From Flavobacteriaceae bacterium (lineage in GTDB: Bacteria > Bacteroidota > Bacteroidia > Flavobacteriales > Flavobacteriaceae): a stretch of DNA of 23,414 nt. Below, one piece after another: positions 14,663 through 21,512 of this stretch. The position numbers and the translations under genes were made by a program. The stretch spans positions 2,201,275 through 2,224,688 of the forward strand of contig CP070731.1 in assembly GCA_020347545.1 (NCBI GenBank), in the 5' to 3' direction. The stretch's first letter is position 1; each line of letters starts with the position of its first letter. The notes under the pieces are model-generated. The model was not told the DNA's origin and did not search any database. It saw only the letters and a list, made by a program, of their open reading frames with translations.

Positions 14663-15001
14663 ATGATGAGTAGAAAAAGACAAATTGTAAAATTAGTTTC
14701 GGCATTGGCGCTATTTATGGCTTTCATGTTGCCGACAGCCATTCAGTTTGTTCATGTTTTTGGTGTCCATGAGCATTTCGTATGTGACGACAAGGGAGAT
14801 CATGTTCATCAGACCCCGGTAAAATGTGAAATCTGTACTATTCAATTCGTACCATTCGATTCTAAACTCCCTGAAAATTCGGAAATAGTTTCTCCGGATT
14901 ATGAGATCTTACAATCTGAGGATCTTCCTAGGCTTCAGTTTGGTGTATTAACCTTTAATTCAAACCCTCTTCGCGGCCCTCCGTCCACTATTCTTAGTTA
15001 A
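14663..15001 (+). CDS. Small His/Cys-rich membrane-anchored protein linked to a TonB-dependent receptor
   Basis: A 112-residue protein with one N-terminal hydrophobic segment (about 9-32) and a short cluster of metal-ligand residues straight after it: H31, H36, H38, C41, H47, H49, C55 and C58 (HVFGVHEHFVC ... HVHQTPVKCEIC). This resembles DUF2946-like small proteins found beside metal-related outer-membrane receptors. The remainder, rich in Pro, Ser and acidic residues, has no recognised fold. Two adjacent ATGs (14663, 14666) are possible starts; a TTG at 14612 is excluded because it lies in the promoter. The receptor gene starts 34 bases after the stop, so co-transcription is likely. I infer a role in binding or sensing a transition metal such as zinc or copper; this is not demonstrated. 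Confidence 0.72.
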   Translation: MMSRKRQIVKLVSALALFMAFMLPTAIQFVHVFGVHEHFVCDDKGDHVHQTPVKCEICTIQFVPFDSKLPENSEIVSPDYEILQSEDLPRLQFGVLTFNSNPLRGPPSTILS

Positions 15002-15035
15002 ACAAAATAAATATTGATGTTAATTATGAATAGGA

Positions 15036-17435
15036 ATGCGAAATACCGCCCTTTTGGTGCTGCTATTTGCAGTCACCCATGTGTTTTCACAGAAATGTGA
15101 CAACACACTTACCGGAATTATTACCGATTTACATGACGGATCTGTACTTGCGGGTGCAACGATTATTGTGGCTGGTTCTGAAATATACGCCCAAACTGAT
15201 TTGGATGGAGAATTCAAAATCTCAAATTTATGCAATGGAACATACTCATTGCAGATAGCTCATCCTGGCTGTCTCACTCAAGGATTCACGATAAAGATTT
15301 CGGGTGACACGACTAAAAGGTTCAGAATGGAGCATCATCTGGAAGAACTTGATCAAATCGTTCTAAGAGGTAAAAGCCTTGGAGAGAACACCGAAACACT
15401 GTTAGAAAATCAGGTGTCCACAGAGGATTTGGAGCGTTTTAGCAGTGGTTCCATTGGTGATGCCTTGAATAGTTTGAGCGGTGTTAGTTCACTAAACACG
15501 GGAAGTACTGTAGTTAAACCCATGATCAATGGGCTTCACAGCAGCAGGGTGGTCATCATTAACAAAGGAGTTCGAATGGAAGACCAGGAATGGGGTGCGG
15601 AGCACGCTCCTAACATTGATATCAATTCGGTGGGTAATCTAACTCTGATCAAAGGGGCTGGTGCCTTGCAGTACAGTGGTGATGCGGTTGGTGGTATTAT
15701 AGTGGCGGAGGCTCCTACTGCTCCGGTTGTCGACAGTTTATTTGGAAAAACACTGCTCACCGGTGCCACGAACGGACGTGGTTTATCTGTCGCTACACAG
15801 CTGACAAAAACCTCTCATACGGGATGGTATGGGGCGGTTCAGGGATCGTTCAAACGATTTGGTGACTTTGAGGCTCCGGATTATGTCTTAAGCAATACCG
15901 GTATAATTGAAGGAAACGGATCTTTTACAATTGGATTAAATCGTTATGACCAAGGGTTCGAGGCCTATTACAGTATTTTTAAAACTGAAATAGGTATTTT
16001 GCGGGCATCTCATTTATCAAGTGCCCAGGATCTGGTCAGGGCGATTAACAGCGACGTTCCTCTGATCATTGAGCCCTTTACCTATGATATTGATCCGCCG
16101 AAGCAGGACGCAACACATCAGGTTGCCAGAATCAACGGATTCAAGCGAATTGATGGACTCGGAAAGTTGAGCCTGCATTATGATTTTCAAAGAAACAACA
16201 GGTTGGAGTACGACATAAGGAGAGGAGACGACAAGGATAAAGCATCGCTCGATCTGGAACTTGACACCCACTCCCTGACGCTGGACCTTGATTCATATCT
16301 GAATGAAGAGCTTAGATTAAAAACAGGACTTATGGGGTCTTATCAGAACAATTTTGCCGACCCGAGTACTGGTGTAAGAAGATTGATCCCTGATTATGAC
16401 AAGTATGACTTTGGTGTTTATGCTGTTGTTGATTATCAGTTTAGGGACAATTGGATGTTTGAAGCAGGTGCCCGCTTTGATTATTCGTATCTGGATGCAT
16501 TGAAATTCTACAAGACCTCACTCTGGGAATCTAAGGGGTATGATGTGTTATTTCCCGAATTCGAGGTCAGAGAAGTAGGCAATCAGATTTTGACAAATCC
16601 TCAGTTGCACTATCCCAATTTGTCAGGTACACTGGGAGCAACCTATTCATTTGATAACAGCTCAAAGCTCTTCCTGAATTATTCAATGGCTTCAAGGGCT
16701 CCAAATCCTTCAGAACTGTTCAGTGAAGGATTACACCATTCAGCCTCGCGAATCGAAATAGGTGAGTTGGCCCTCAATTCTGAGGTTGCACATAATCTGT
16801 CTCTTTCTTATCAGTATCAAAATGAGGTCCTGAACATTTCGGTCAATTCTTTTGTGAATACCATAAAGGACTTTATCGTGATCGAACCCACAGGGGTTCA
16901 GCAGACGATTCGTGGGACCTTCCAGGTTTGGGAATACAGACAAACCGATGCTCAACTGCTCGGTTTTGACTGGGATCTGTCTTATCTCTTTGCGAAGAAT
17001 TTCCGATTCAATCATCAGTTTTCCTTTTTAAAAGGATATGACCGAATTCAGGATGAGGCCTTGATCAATATGCCTCCGGCAAACACTCAAAACGAGATCG
17101 TTTATCAAAATCCCAAGATAAGGGACCTGAGAATTTCACTTCAAAGCAATTATGTTTTCGAGCAAAATGAATACCCGGACAATAACTTTGAAGTTTATAT
17201 ACCCGAAACGGGAACGACTGAATTGGTTGATGTGAGCACACCTCCGGGTGCTTATCATTTGCTGAACTTCAGTTCCAGCATCACCTTAATGTCGACAAAC
17301 AAATCAAAATTCACCGTAGGCCTTGACATCACCAACATGATGAATACTTCCTACAGAGATTACCTCAACCGCCTGCGTTATTATGCAGATGATCTGGGGA
17401 GAAACTTTTTATTAAATCTAAAATTCTATTATTAA
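15036..17435 (+). CDS. TonB-dependent outer-membrane receptor, possibly metal-specific
   Basis: A 799-residue receptor for energy-dependent uptake across the outer membrane. Order of parts: signal peptide (1-19, ending HVFSQ), carboxypeptidase-regulatory-like Ig domain (about 22-100, GIITDLHDGSVLAGATIIV), plug domain (about 105-225), 22-strand barrel with a C-terminal aromatic end (LLNLKFYY). In the plug, INGLHSSRVVIINKGVRMED followed by QEWGAEHAPNID resembles the region of zinc/metal-type receptors (ZnuD-like) rather than SusC glycan receptors, and no SusD gene is adjacent. Neighbours are a His/Cys-rich protein upstream and an acidic lipoprotein 19 bases downstream. I infer transition-metal uptake; an organic ligand cannot be ruled out. 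ATG 15036 is the start that gives the signal peptide. Confidence 0.9.
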   Translation: MRNTALLVLLFAVTHVFSQKCDNTLTGIITDLHDGSVLAGATIIVAGSEIYAQTDLDGEFKISNLCNGTYSLQIAHPGCLTQGFTIKISGDTTKRFRMEHHLEELDQIVLRGKSLGENTETLLENQVSTEDLERFSSGSIGDALNSLSGVSSLNTGSTVVKPMINGLHSSRVVIINKGVRMEDQEWGAEHAPNIDINSVGNLTLIKGAGALQYSGDAVGGIIVAEAPTAPVVDSLFGKTLLTGATNGRGLSVATQLTKTSHTGWYGAVQGSFKRFGDFEAPDYVLSNTGIIEGNGSFTIGLNRYDQGFEAYYSIFKTEIGILRASHLSSAQDLVRAINSDVPLIIEPFTYDIDPPKQDATHQVARINGFKRIDGLGKLSLHYDFQRNNRLEYDIRRGDDKDKASLDLELDTHSLTLDLDSYLNEELRLKTGLMGSYQNNFADPSTGVRRLIPDYDKYDFGVYAVVDYQFRDNWMFEAGARFDYSYLDALKFYKTSLWESKGYDVLFPEFEVREVGNQILTNPQLHYPNLSGTLGATYSFDNSSKLFLNYSMASRAPNPSELFSEGLHHSASRIEIGELALNSEVAHNLSLSYQYQNEVLNISVNSFVNTIKDFIVIEPTGVQQTIRGTFQVWEYRQTDAQLLGFDWDLSYLFAKNFRFNHQFSFLKGYDRIQDEALINMPPANTQNEIVYQNPKIRDLRISLQSNYVFEQNEYPDNNFEVYIPETGTTELVDVSTPPGAYHLLNFSSSITLMSTNKSKFTVGLDITNMMNTSYRDYLNRLRYYADDLGRNFLLNLKFYY

Positions 17436-17454
17436 ACCATAAAATATAAAACAA

Positions 17455-18009
17455 ATGAAAACTTTAAAATTATTAGCAGCCATATTTTTCTTTTCATCAT
17501 TACTTATCTCCTGTAATGACGACGATGATGATATTCCTCCCGTTAACGAAGAGGAATTGATCACAACAATGACTGTTACCTTAATCCCGGAAGGTGGAGG
17601 AACGAATGTGGTACTGAAGACGGTTGACTTAGACGGCGACGGACCTAATCCTCCGGTAATTACAGTATCAGGACCTTTTAGCACGGGGACTACCTACCAG
17701 GGTAGTATTGAGTTACTAAATGAAACTGTAAACCCCCCAGAGGACATCACGGAAGAAGTTGAAGAGGAAGCGGAAGAGCATCAGTTTTTCCATACCGTTG
17801 GAGGGGCACTTGATGCAACAACTTTCGCTACAAATTTCGACGGTAACGGACACCCACTGGGAACCGAGTTTACTTTGAATGCCGCTAACGCCAGTACAGG
17901 ATCATTGACCTTTACTTTGCGCCATGAACCAATGAAACCAAATTCTGGCTTGGCAGATGCAGGAGGAGAGACCGATATCACAGCTACCTTCAATGTTAGC
18001 ATAGAATAA
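17455..18009 (+). CDS. Surface-type lipoprotein of the TonB-receptor locus
   Basis: A 184-residue lipoprotein with signal peptide MKTLKLLAAIFFFSSLLISC (lipobox Cys at 20) followed at once by NDDDDD, an acidic stretch of the kind that serves as lipoprotein export signal for surface display in Bacteroidota. The mature part is two beta-rich halves (GGTNVVLKTVDLDGDGPN and TGSLTFTLRHEPM) joined by a very acidic segment with His (EEVEEEAEEHQFFHTVGGAL, about 103-122) that could bind cations. Similar proteins are named 'type 1 periplasmic binding fold' in databases, as I recall, though that name does not establish a function. It lies 19 bases after the receptor gene and is probably its dedicated partner. 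The transcript ends at the hairpin 18032-18065. Confidence 0.82.
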   Translation: MKTLKLLAAIFFFSSLLISCNDDDDDIPPVNEEELITTMTVTLIPEGGGTNVVLKTVDLDGDGPNPPVITVSGPFSTGTTYQGSIELLNETVNPPEDITEEVEEEAEEHQFFHTVGGALDATTFATNFDGNGHPLGTEFTLNAANASTGSLTFTLRHEPMKPNSGLADAGGETDITATFNVSIE

Positions 18010-18028
18010 TCAAAAATTCCGAGATTCT

Positions 18029-18148
18029 TATAAAAACCGCCAAGTTCACTTGAGCGGTTTTTTTTATGAAAATGCATCAAACGGTTGTAAAGCAATTTAT
18101 AGATTCTATTTACAGGAAGGTAGTCCCTAGCGCCCCGTGAAGCGAATC
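18029..18148 (+). repeat. Dispersed terminator-linked repeat, copy B
   Basis: A ~119-base segment aligning with 12121-12238 in the same orientation. Landmarks are the hairpin with unpaired A, atgaaaa, aaagcaatt (18089-18097), agattctatttacag (18101-18115) and gtgaagcgaatc (18137-18148). Unlike copy A it is not followed by the ccctccatctcc sequence. The remainder of the gap to 18292 is AT-rich with no gene seen. Confidence 0.75.
18032..18065 (+). terminator. Terminator hairpin after the TonB-receptor locus (within repeat copy B)
   Basis: Arms aaaaaccgc-caag (18032-18044) and cttg-a-gcggttttt (18049 onward) pair around a TTCA loop with one unpaired A and end in a T run. Stem bases differ from the 12121 hairpin by compensatory changes (agacgc/gcgtct versus aaccgc/gcggtt; cgag/ctcg versus caag/cttg), so the fold is conserved rather than the exact sequence. 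Confidence 0.78.
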
Positions 18149-18292
18149 GTTCAGTTAATAATAAATAGCAATTTTTATCTTTTAAATCATTGCGTTTAAT
18201 TTTAAAAGTTTAGACCGTTTTGTATTATTTTTACTAGTAGACCCTTTCACTCTCTTACAGTACTTAAAATAACTTAATTAATACTTGTGCTA

Positions 18293-18772
18293 ATGAAAAA
18301 ATTGAACATTTATAAGTCAACTAATTTTAGAATTCCAGAGCGGTATCTCAATCGCCTCCTATTAGGGCTGACATTAGCTTTAATGTTTTATGCCTGCAGC
18401 GATAGTAAGAACGCTTCATTAGAGAAAATGTATAATCAGAATCCGGAGCAGCTTAACAAATTGCAGGTCACAGCGACAGCTTACAACTCGCTTCCCGAAC
18501 AGACCACTACCGAGGACCCTAGTCTGACTGCCTGGGGGGATAAAATAAAACCAGGAATGAAGGCTATTGCAGTCTCCAGAGACTTAATTCCCCTCGGTCT
18601 AACACATAATGCCAAAGTGAAAATTGAAGGATTATCAGGAACTTACAAGGTTTTAGATAAAATGAACGCGCGCTGGACTAAACGAATTGATATCTATATG
18701 GGCAAAAACACTGATAAGGCCAAAGAATGGGGAAAAAAGCAGGTAGTAATTTACTGGAAAAAAAGTAATTAA
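18293..18772 (+). CDS. 3D-domain lipoprotein
   Basis: A 159-residue protein (ATG 18293; the frame also opens at a GTG two codons earlier). A long basic N-region leads to a hydrophobic stretch LLLGLTLALMFYAC; the Cys (35) is a plausible though imperfect lipobox. The mature part LQVTATAYNS, SLTAWGDKIKPGMKAIAVSR, GTYKVLDKMNARWTKRIDIY and VVIYW is the 3D (three-Asp) double-psi beta-barrel found in peptidoglycan-active proteins such as MltA/YorM-type lytic enzymes; Asp residues in WGDK, VLDK and RIDIYMG are kept. It probably acts on, or binds, cell-wall glycan in the periplasm, but the stand-alone form has no proven substrate. It is separated by 245 bases from the next gene; a weak ACCCTA/TAGGGT hairpin lies at about 18840-18860. 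Confidence 0.8.
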   Translation: MKKLNIYKSTNFRIPERYLNRLLLGLTLALMFYACSDSKNASLEKMYNQNPEQLNKLQVTATAYNSLPEQTTTEDPSLTAWGDKIKPGMKAIAVSRDLIPLGLTHNAKVKIEGLSGTYKVLDKMNARWTKRIDIYMGKNTDKAKEWGKKQVVIYWKKSN

Positions 18773-18910
18773 TATCAACCTGACAGACTTCAAGACAATT
18801 CTGCTTTTATTCCCTATGCTATTCGCGATTATTCTATTACCCTATGCCTTTCTTTAGGGTTCTTATTATTGTATAATTCACCTTCTTGGACCGGTGGATG
18901 AATACGGAAT

Positions 18911-18953
18911 ATTGATTCTAATCAATCCTTTTATTGATTCTAATCATCCTTTA
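18911..18953 (+). repeat. Two-copy 22-base tandem repeat
   Basis: attgattctaatcaatcctt (18911 onward, 22-base unit) is followed directly by a near-identical unit attgattctaatca-tcctt (18933-18953). Each contains the dyad TGATT-ctaa-AATCA-like core. It lies 65 bases before the propeller-protein gene, so it could be an operator pair, or just slipped-strand duplication. Confidence 0.5.
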
Positions 18954-19017
18954 CTCTTATTAGCAGTTGTAACTTTAGCATTGGACTAACCACATTTCAA
19001 GATTAAAACAAGTTCTA

Positions 19018-20913
19018 ATGAGAAATTTCCTTATTCCCTACAGTTTGATCGCCTTTTTTATCACGGCAAACCTCTTTGGGCAGTACTGCAACCCTTTTGA
19101 AATTGAAGAAACCGATTTTAAATCCGAGACCCGCATGGTCAAAGTTAATGCGGGCTGGTATCCTTCATGGCTTGAACATAGAGAAGAGCAATTGAAATAT
19201 CCCGATCCTTTGCCTCCCTTGGAAAAATGGGATCATCCTTTTATGAAAGATAATCTGCCAAGCGCCATGCACGAGGATTCTTATGCCTCAGACATCAGCA
19301 ATATGCAGGGGCCAGTTCCTGAAAATGCATCAGTTCAGTATTTCCAGGTAAGAGAAAAAGGAAAAGAGTTCTCGGGCATGTGTCCTTCATTTGCTTTTGT
19401 AGATGAAAATACCATGGTCACTTTATCTTTTGGAAGGACAAATACAACGCTTCTTTTACTGGATATAGAAAACAAAATCAAAGTACTTGACGCCATAAAA
19501 ATCCCCGGTCGTGGTCATTCGGCGATGGAACTGGCAAGTAAAAAAGCCAGAATGGCCTTGTTCCGAAACACATCCGGTGGAGCGTATTTCTTCCTTTCCA
19601 AGGAAAATGAAGTTATAATTCCAGGGCCCGAATACAGCATTTTCTATATCCCTATCAAGAATAGAAAATTTGACAGGGGCAGAATGCTCCAATATGACAT
19701 TCTGGAAGAAATTGAGAAGGGAGACTTACTTGTTGAGGGAATCAAGGCGAAAGAAGGTCGTAATAAACTCACTGCAGTGATGCCTGATGCCGAGGGTAAT
19801 ATTTGGTACACTTCCAAAATGGGGGTAATCGGTGTTATCGATTTGAAAAACTTCAGGAAAGGAGACCATCAAAATAAAGGGCTCTGTCCTAAAACCTATT
19901 CCTTTTACATAGGAGGGTTCGGTCTGCTAAGAAAAATTGAGCATTTTTTTGGCAAAAAGTATGACCGCCTGGAAGACCTTGAATTCTATAAAGAGGGGAT
20001 GTCTGACGTAGAATACAGAAGGCAGTTTAGGGAGTTCTTCATGTTGGACCCCGAAACACGTGAAGAGATTCAAAATTCTTTTGCGGTAGGTCCTGATGGA
20101 ATTTATATCGTGTCAAACATAGCTCTCTATAAGTTCAGGTTCAACAACCAAACCAAAACAATTGAGATGGACCCAAAATGGGAAAAAACCTTCCGTACCA
20201 TTGGTGATCAGATCTATCCCAACGACGGAACGCAAAAAAAGGGGCAACTTAATGATGGAAGTGGGACAACACCCACCCTTATGGACGATCGATTCGTGAT
20301 CATTGCAGACAATGACCAAGGGCAAATAAATTTGAACATTTATTCTCAGGAAGACGGCCAACTCGTAAATCGACTGCCACTGTTTGAAAAAGACAGCAGC
20401 GCCTGCGAGAACTCCGTTGTGGCTTATCGGAACAGTTTGTTTATCGGCAATACCTACAATTATGTTGATCCGTTTGATTTCAATGATACACCAGGCGGAA
20501 TTGATCGTTATGATTTAAATCCCAAATCAGGTAAATTTGAAAAGGTTGAGAACTGGCCGGCGGAACATGTTGACCCCAAAACAGCTACTCCCAAAATGTC
20601 AACAAAAACTGGTGCTATCTATGTTTACAACCGACAGGAGGAATCGAGTGATGGCCATCATGACTGGCAGTTGACGGCTCTCGATTACGAAACAGGAAGA
20701 AAGGTGTTCTATATTCGGCCTGAATTTGAAAAAGGAGAATTCAAGGATAATATTTTCTTCCTCATGAAGTCGTTTTCAATGGGTCTCAAGAATTATGACA
20801 GGAAAGTATTCAACAACATTTGGGCGACCTACACCTTTGGCCCCAATAACAGTATTTACATTGGTGCTTACAGGGGATTCCTGAAATTTTCTTCTGATCC
20901 CATTGCTAAATAA
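19018..20913 (+). CDS. Secreted propeller-like protein of unknown function
   Basis: A 631-residue exported protein with signal peptide MRNFLIPYSLIAFFITANLFG (cleavage about 21-22). The mature protein shows repeated strand-turn units such as NTTLLLLDIENKIKVLDAIKIP, DAEGNIWYTSKMGVIGVIDL, GPDGIYIVSNIALYKFRF, DDRFVIIADND and PNNSIYIGAYRGFLKF, which suggest a multi-bladed beta-propeller (SMP-30/NHL/PQQ-like architecture). The segment NDGSGTTPTLMDD is striking and recalls uncharacterised propeller proteins in other phyla. No catalytic family can be named, no T9SS C-terminal sorting domain is apparent, and no lipobox is present, so it is likely periplasmic or released. The gene stands alone and is convergent with the dodecin gene (12 bases between stops). 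Confidence 0.82.
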   Translation: MRNFLIPYSLIAFFITANLFGQYCNPFEIEETDFKSETRMVKVNAGWYPSWLEHREEQLKYPDPLPPLEKWDHPFMKDNLPSAMHEDSYASDISNMQGPVPENASVQYFQVREKGKEFSGMCPSFAFVDENTMVTLSFGRTNTTLLLLDIENKIKVLDAIKIPGRGHSAMELASKKARMALFRNTSGGAYFFLSKENEVIIPGPEYSIFYIPIKNRKFDRGRMLQYDILEEIEKGDLLVEGIKAKEGRNKLTAVMPDAEGNIWYTSKMGVIGVIDLKNFRKGDHQNKGLCPKTYSFYIGGFGLLRKIEHFFGKKYDRLEDLEFYKEGMSDVEYRRQFREFFMLDPETREEIQNSFAVGPDGIYIVSNIALYKFRFNNQTKTIEMDPKWEKTFRTIGDQIYPNDGTQKKGQLNDGSGTTPTLMDDRFVIIADNDQGQINLNIYSQEDGQLVNRLPLFEKDSSACENSVVAYRNSLFIGNTYNYVDPFDFNDTPGGIDRYDLNPKSGKFEKVENWPAEHVDPKTATPKMSTKTGAIYVYNRQEESSDGHHDWQLTALDYETGRKVFYIRPEFEKGEFKDNIFFLMKSFSMGLKNYDRKVFNNIWATYTFGPNNSIYIGAYRGFLKFSSDPIAK

Positions 20914-20925
20914 CCCTTTCTCTTA

Positions 20926-21132
20926 CTACTCATCAAGTATTCCAAAAGTCACCTTGGCATTAATTCGGTACTCACTTACCTTGTTGTCTTTAACCATGGC
21001 CTGCATATCCTGAATATAAACGGATTTGATGTTTTTAATCGTTTTTGAAGCTTCCAAGAGGACCTGATTTACCGCATCCTCCCAGCTCTCGGTGGAGTTT
21101 CCTAAAATCTCTACTACTTTTAAAACTGACAT
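20926..21132 (-). CDS. Dodecin-family protein (flavin-stacking Trp absent)
   Basis: A 68-residue protein matching the dodecin fold: strand MSVLKVVEILGNS, helix ESWEDAVNQVLLEASKTIKNI, then strands SVYIQDMQAMVKDNKVSEYR and INAKVTFGILDE. Dodecins form hollow dodecamers that store or buffer flavins or, in some subfamilies, bind other small ligands or ions. In flavin-binding dodecins a Trp follows the helix (N-L-D-W-F-E-V); here the aligned segment is N-I-K-S-V-Y-I, so the aromatic stacking residue is replaced, and flavin binding is doubtful. Length and start are normal. A cluster of inverted repeats lies upstream at 21196-21227. It is convergent with the propeller-protein gene. Confidence 0.88.
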   Translation of the reverse strand: MSVLKVVEILGNSTESWEDAVNQVLLEASKTIKNIKSVYIQDMQAMVKDNKVSEYRINAKVTFGILDE

Positions 21133-21195
21133 ATCACTGGATTTTTAAATTAACTTTGAAAAGTTACGAATGATTCCAATCCTGCGTAATGACCT

Positions 21196-21227
21196 TCATC
21201 AACTGGATTGATGATTTTCATCATTGT
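21196..21227. promoter_or_regulatory. Overlapping inverted repeats upstream of the dodecin gene
   Basis: TCATCAA-ctgga-TTGATGA (21196-21214) overlaps a second dyad ATGAT-ttt-cATCAT. They lie about 65 bases before the dodecin ATG and about 85 before the hydrolase remnant, in the divergent control region. A regulator binding site is possible; no regulator gene is adjacent. Confidence 0.3.
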
Positions 21228-21310
21228 AAGCCTATCTGAAAACTTCTAATTTCAATCCTCTATAGGTCAGCCTATATTTAATTCATCTATAAATTTCCAA
21301 ATGGCTATTT

Positions 21311-21511
21311 ATGATTTCAAACAAGATATTTAATGAGATATTAATTGACACGGGAAAAGTCCGTTTAATTGGAAATCTTTCCCCTCATTCTTCTTCGACA
21401 GGAATTGTCATATTTTCACATGGCAGCGAAAGTAGAAGGCACAGCTCCAGTATTAATTTTGTTGCCGATGAGCTCAATAGAAAAGGTATCTCAACACATT
21501 TGTCCAAATAA
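21311..21511 (+). pseudogene. Truncated alpha/beta hydrolase (dienelactone-hydrolase-like), N-terminal remnant
   Basis: A 66-codon frame that matches only the first quarter of a dienelactone hydrolase-like protein: a beta hairpin (DTGKVRLIGNLS), the oxyanion-hole strand GIVIFSHGSESRRHSSSINF and the following helix VADELNRKGIST. It then stops after HLSK. The nucleophile GxSxG motif and the Asp and His of the catalytic triad are absent, so it cannot be an active hydrolase. A complete protein would be about 200 residues. The phosphoribosyltransferase start codon follows one base after the stop, as in genomes where hydrolase and phosphoribosyltransferase are adjacent or fused (from memory). An internal deletion joining the two genes is the simplest explanation. 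Confidence 0.65.
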
Positions 21512-21512
21512 A

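Noticed and set aside
18781..18861. A hydrophobic frame (ILLLFPMLFAIILLPYAFL) after the 3D lipoprotein
   Set aside because: There is no suitable start codon upstream of the hydrophobic stretch and no ribosome-binding or promoter signal; probably chance in AT-rich sequence.
18911..18953. CRISPR-like array
   Set aside because: Only two directly abutting units without spacers and no cas gene nearby.
21369..21512. N-terminal extension of the phosphoribosyltransferase to 21369
   Set aside because: The extra 48 codons overlap the hydrolase remnant out of frame and have no family similarity; ATG 21513 fits the family start.
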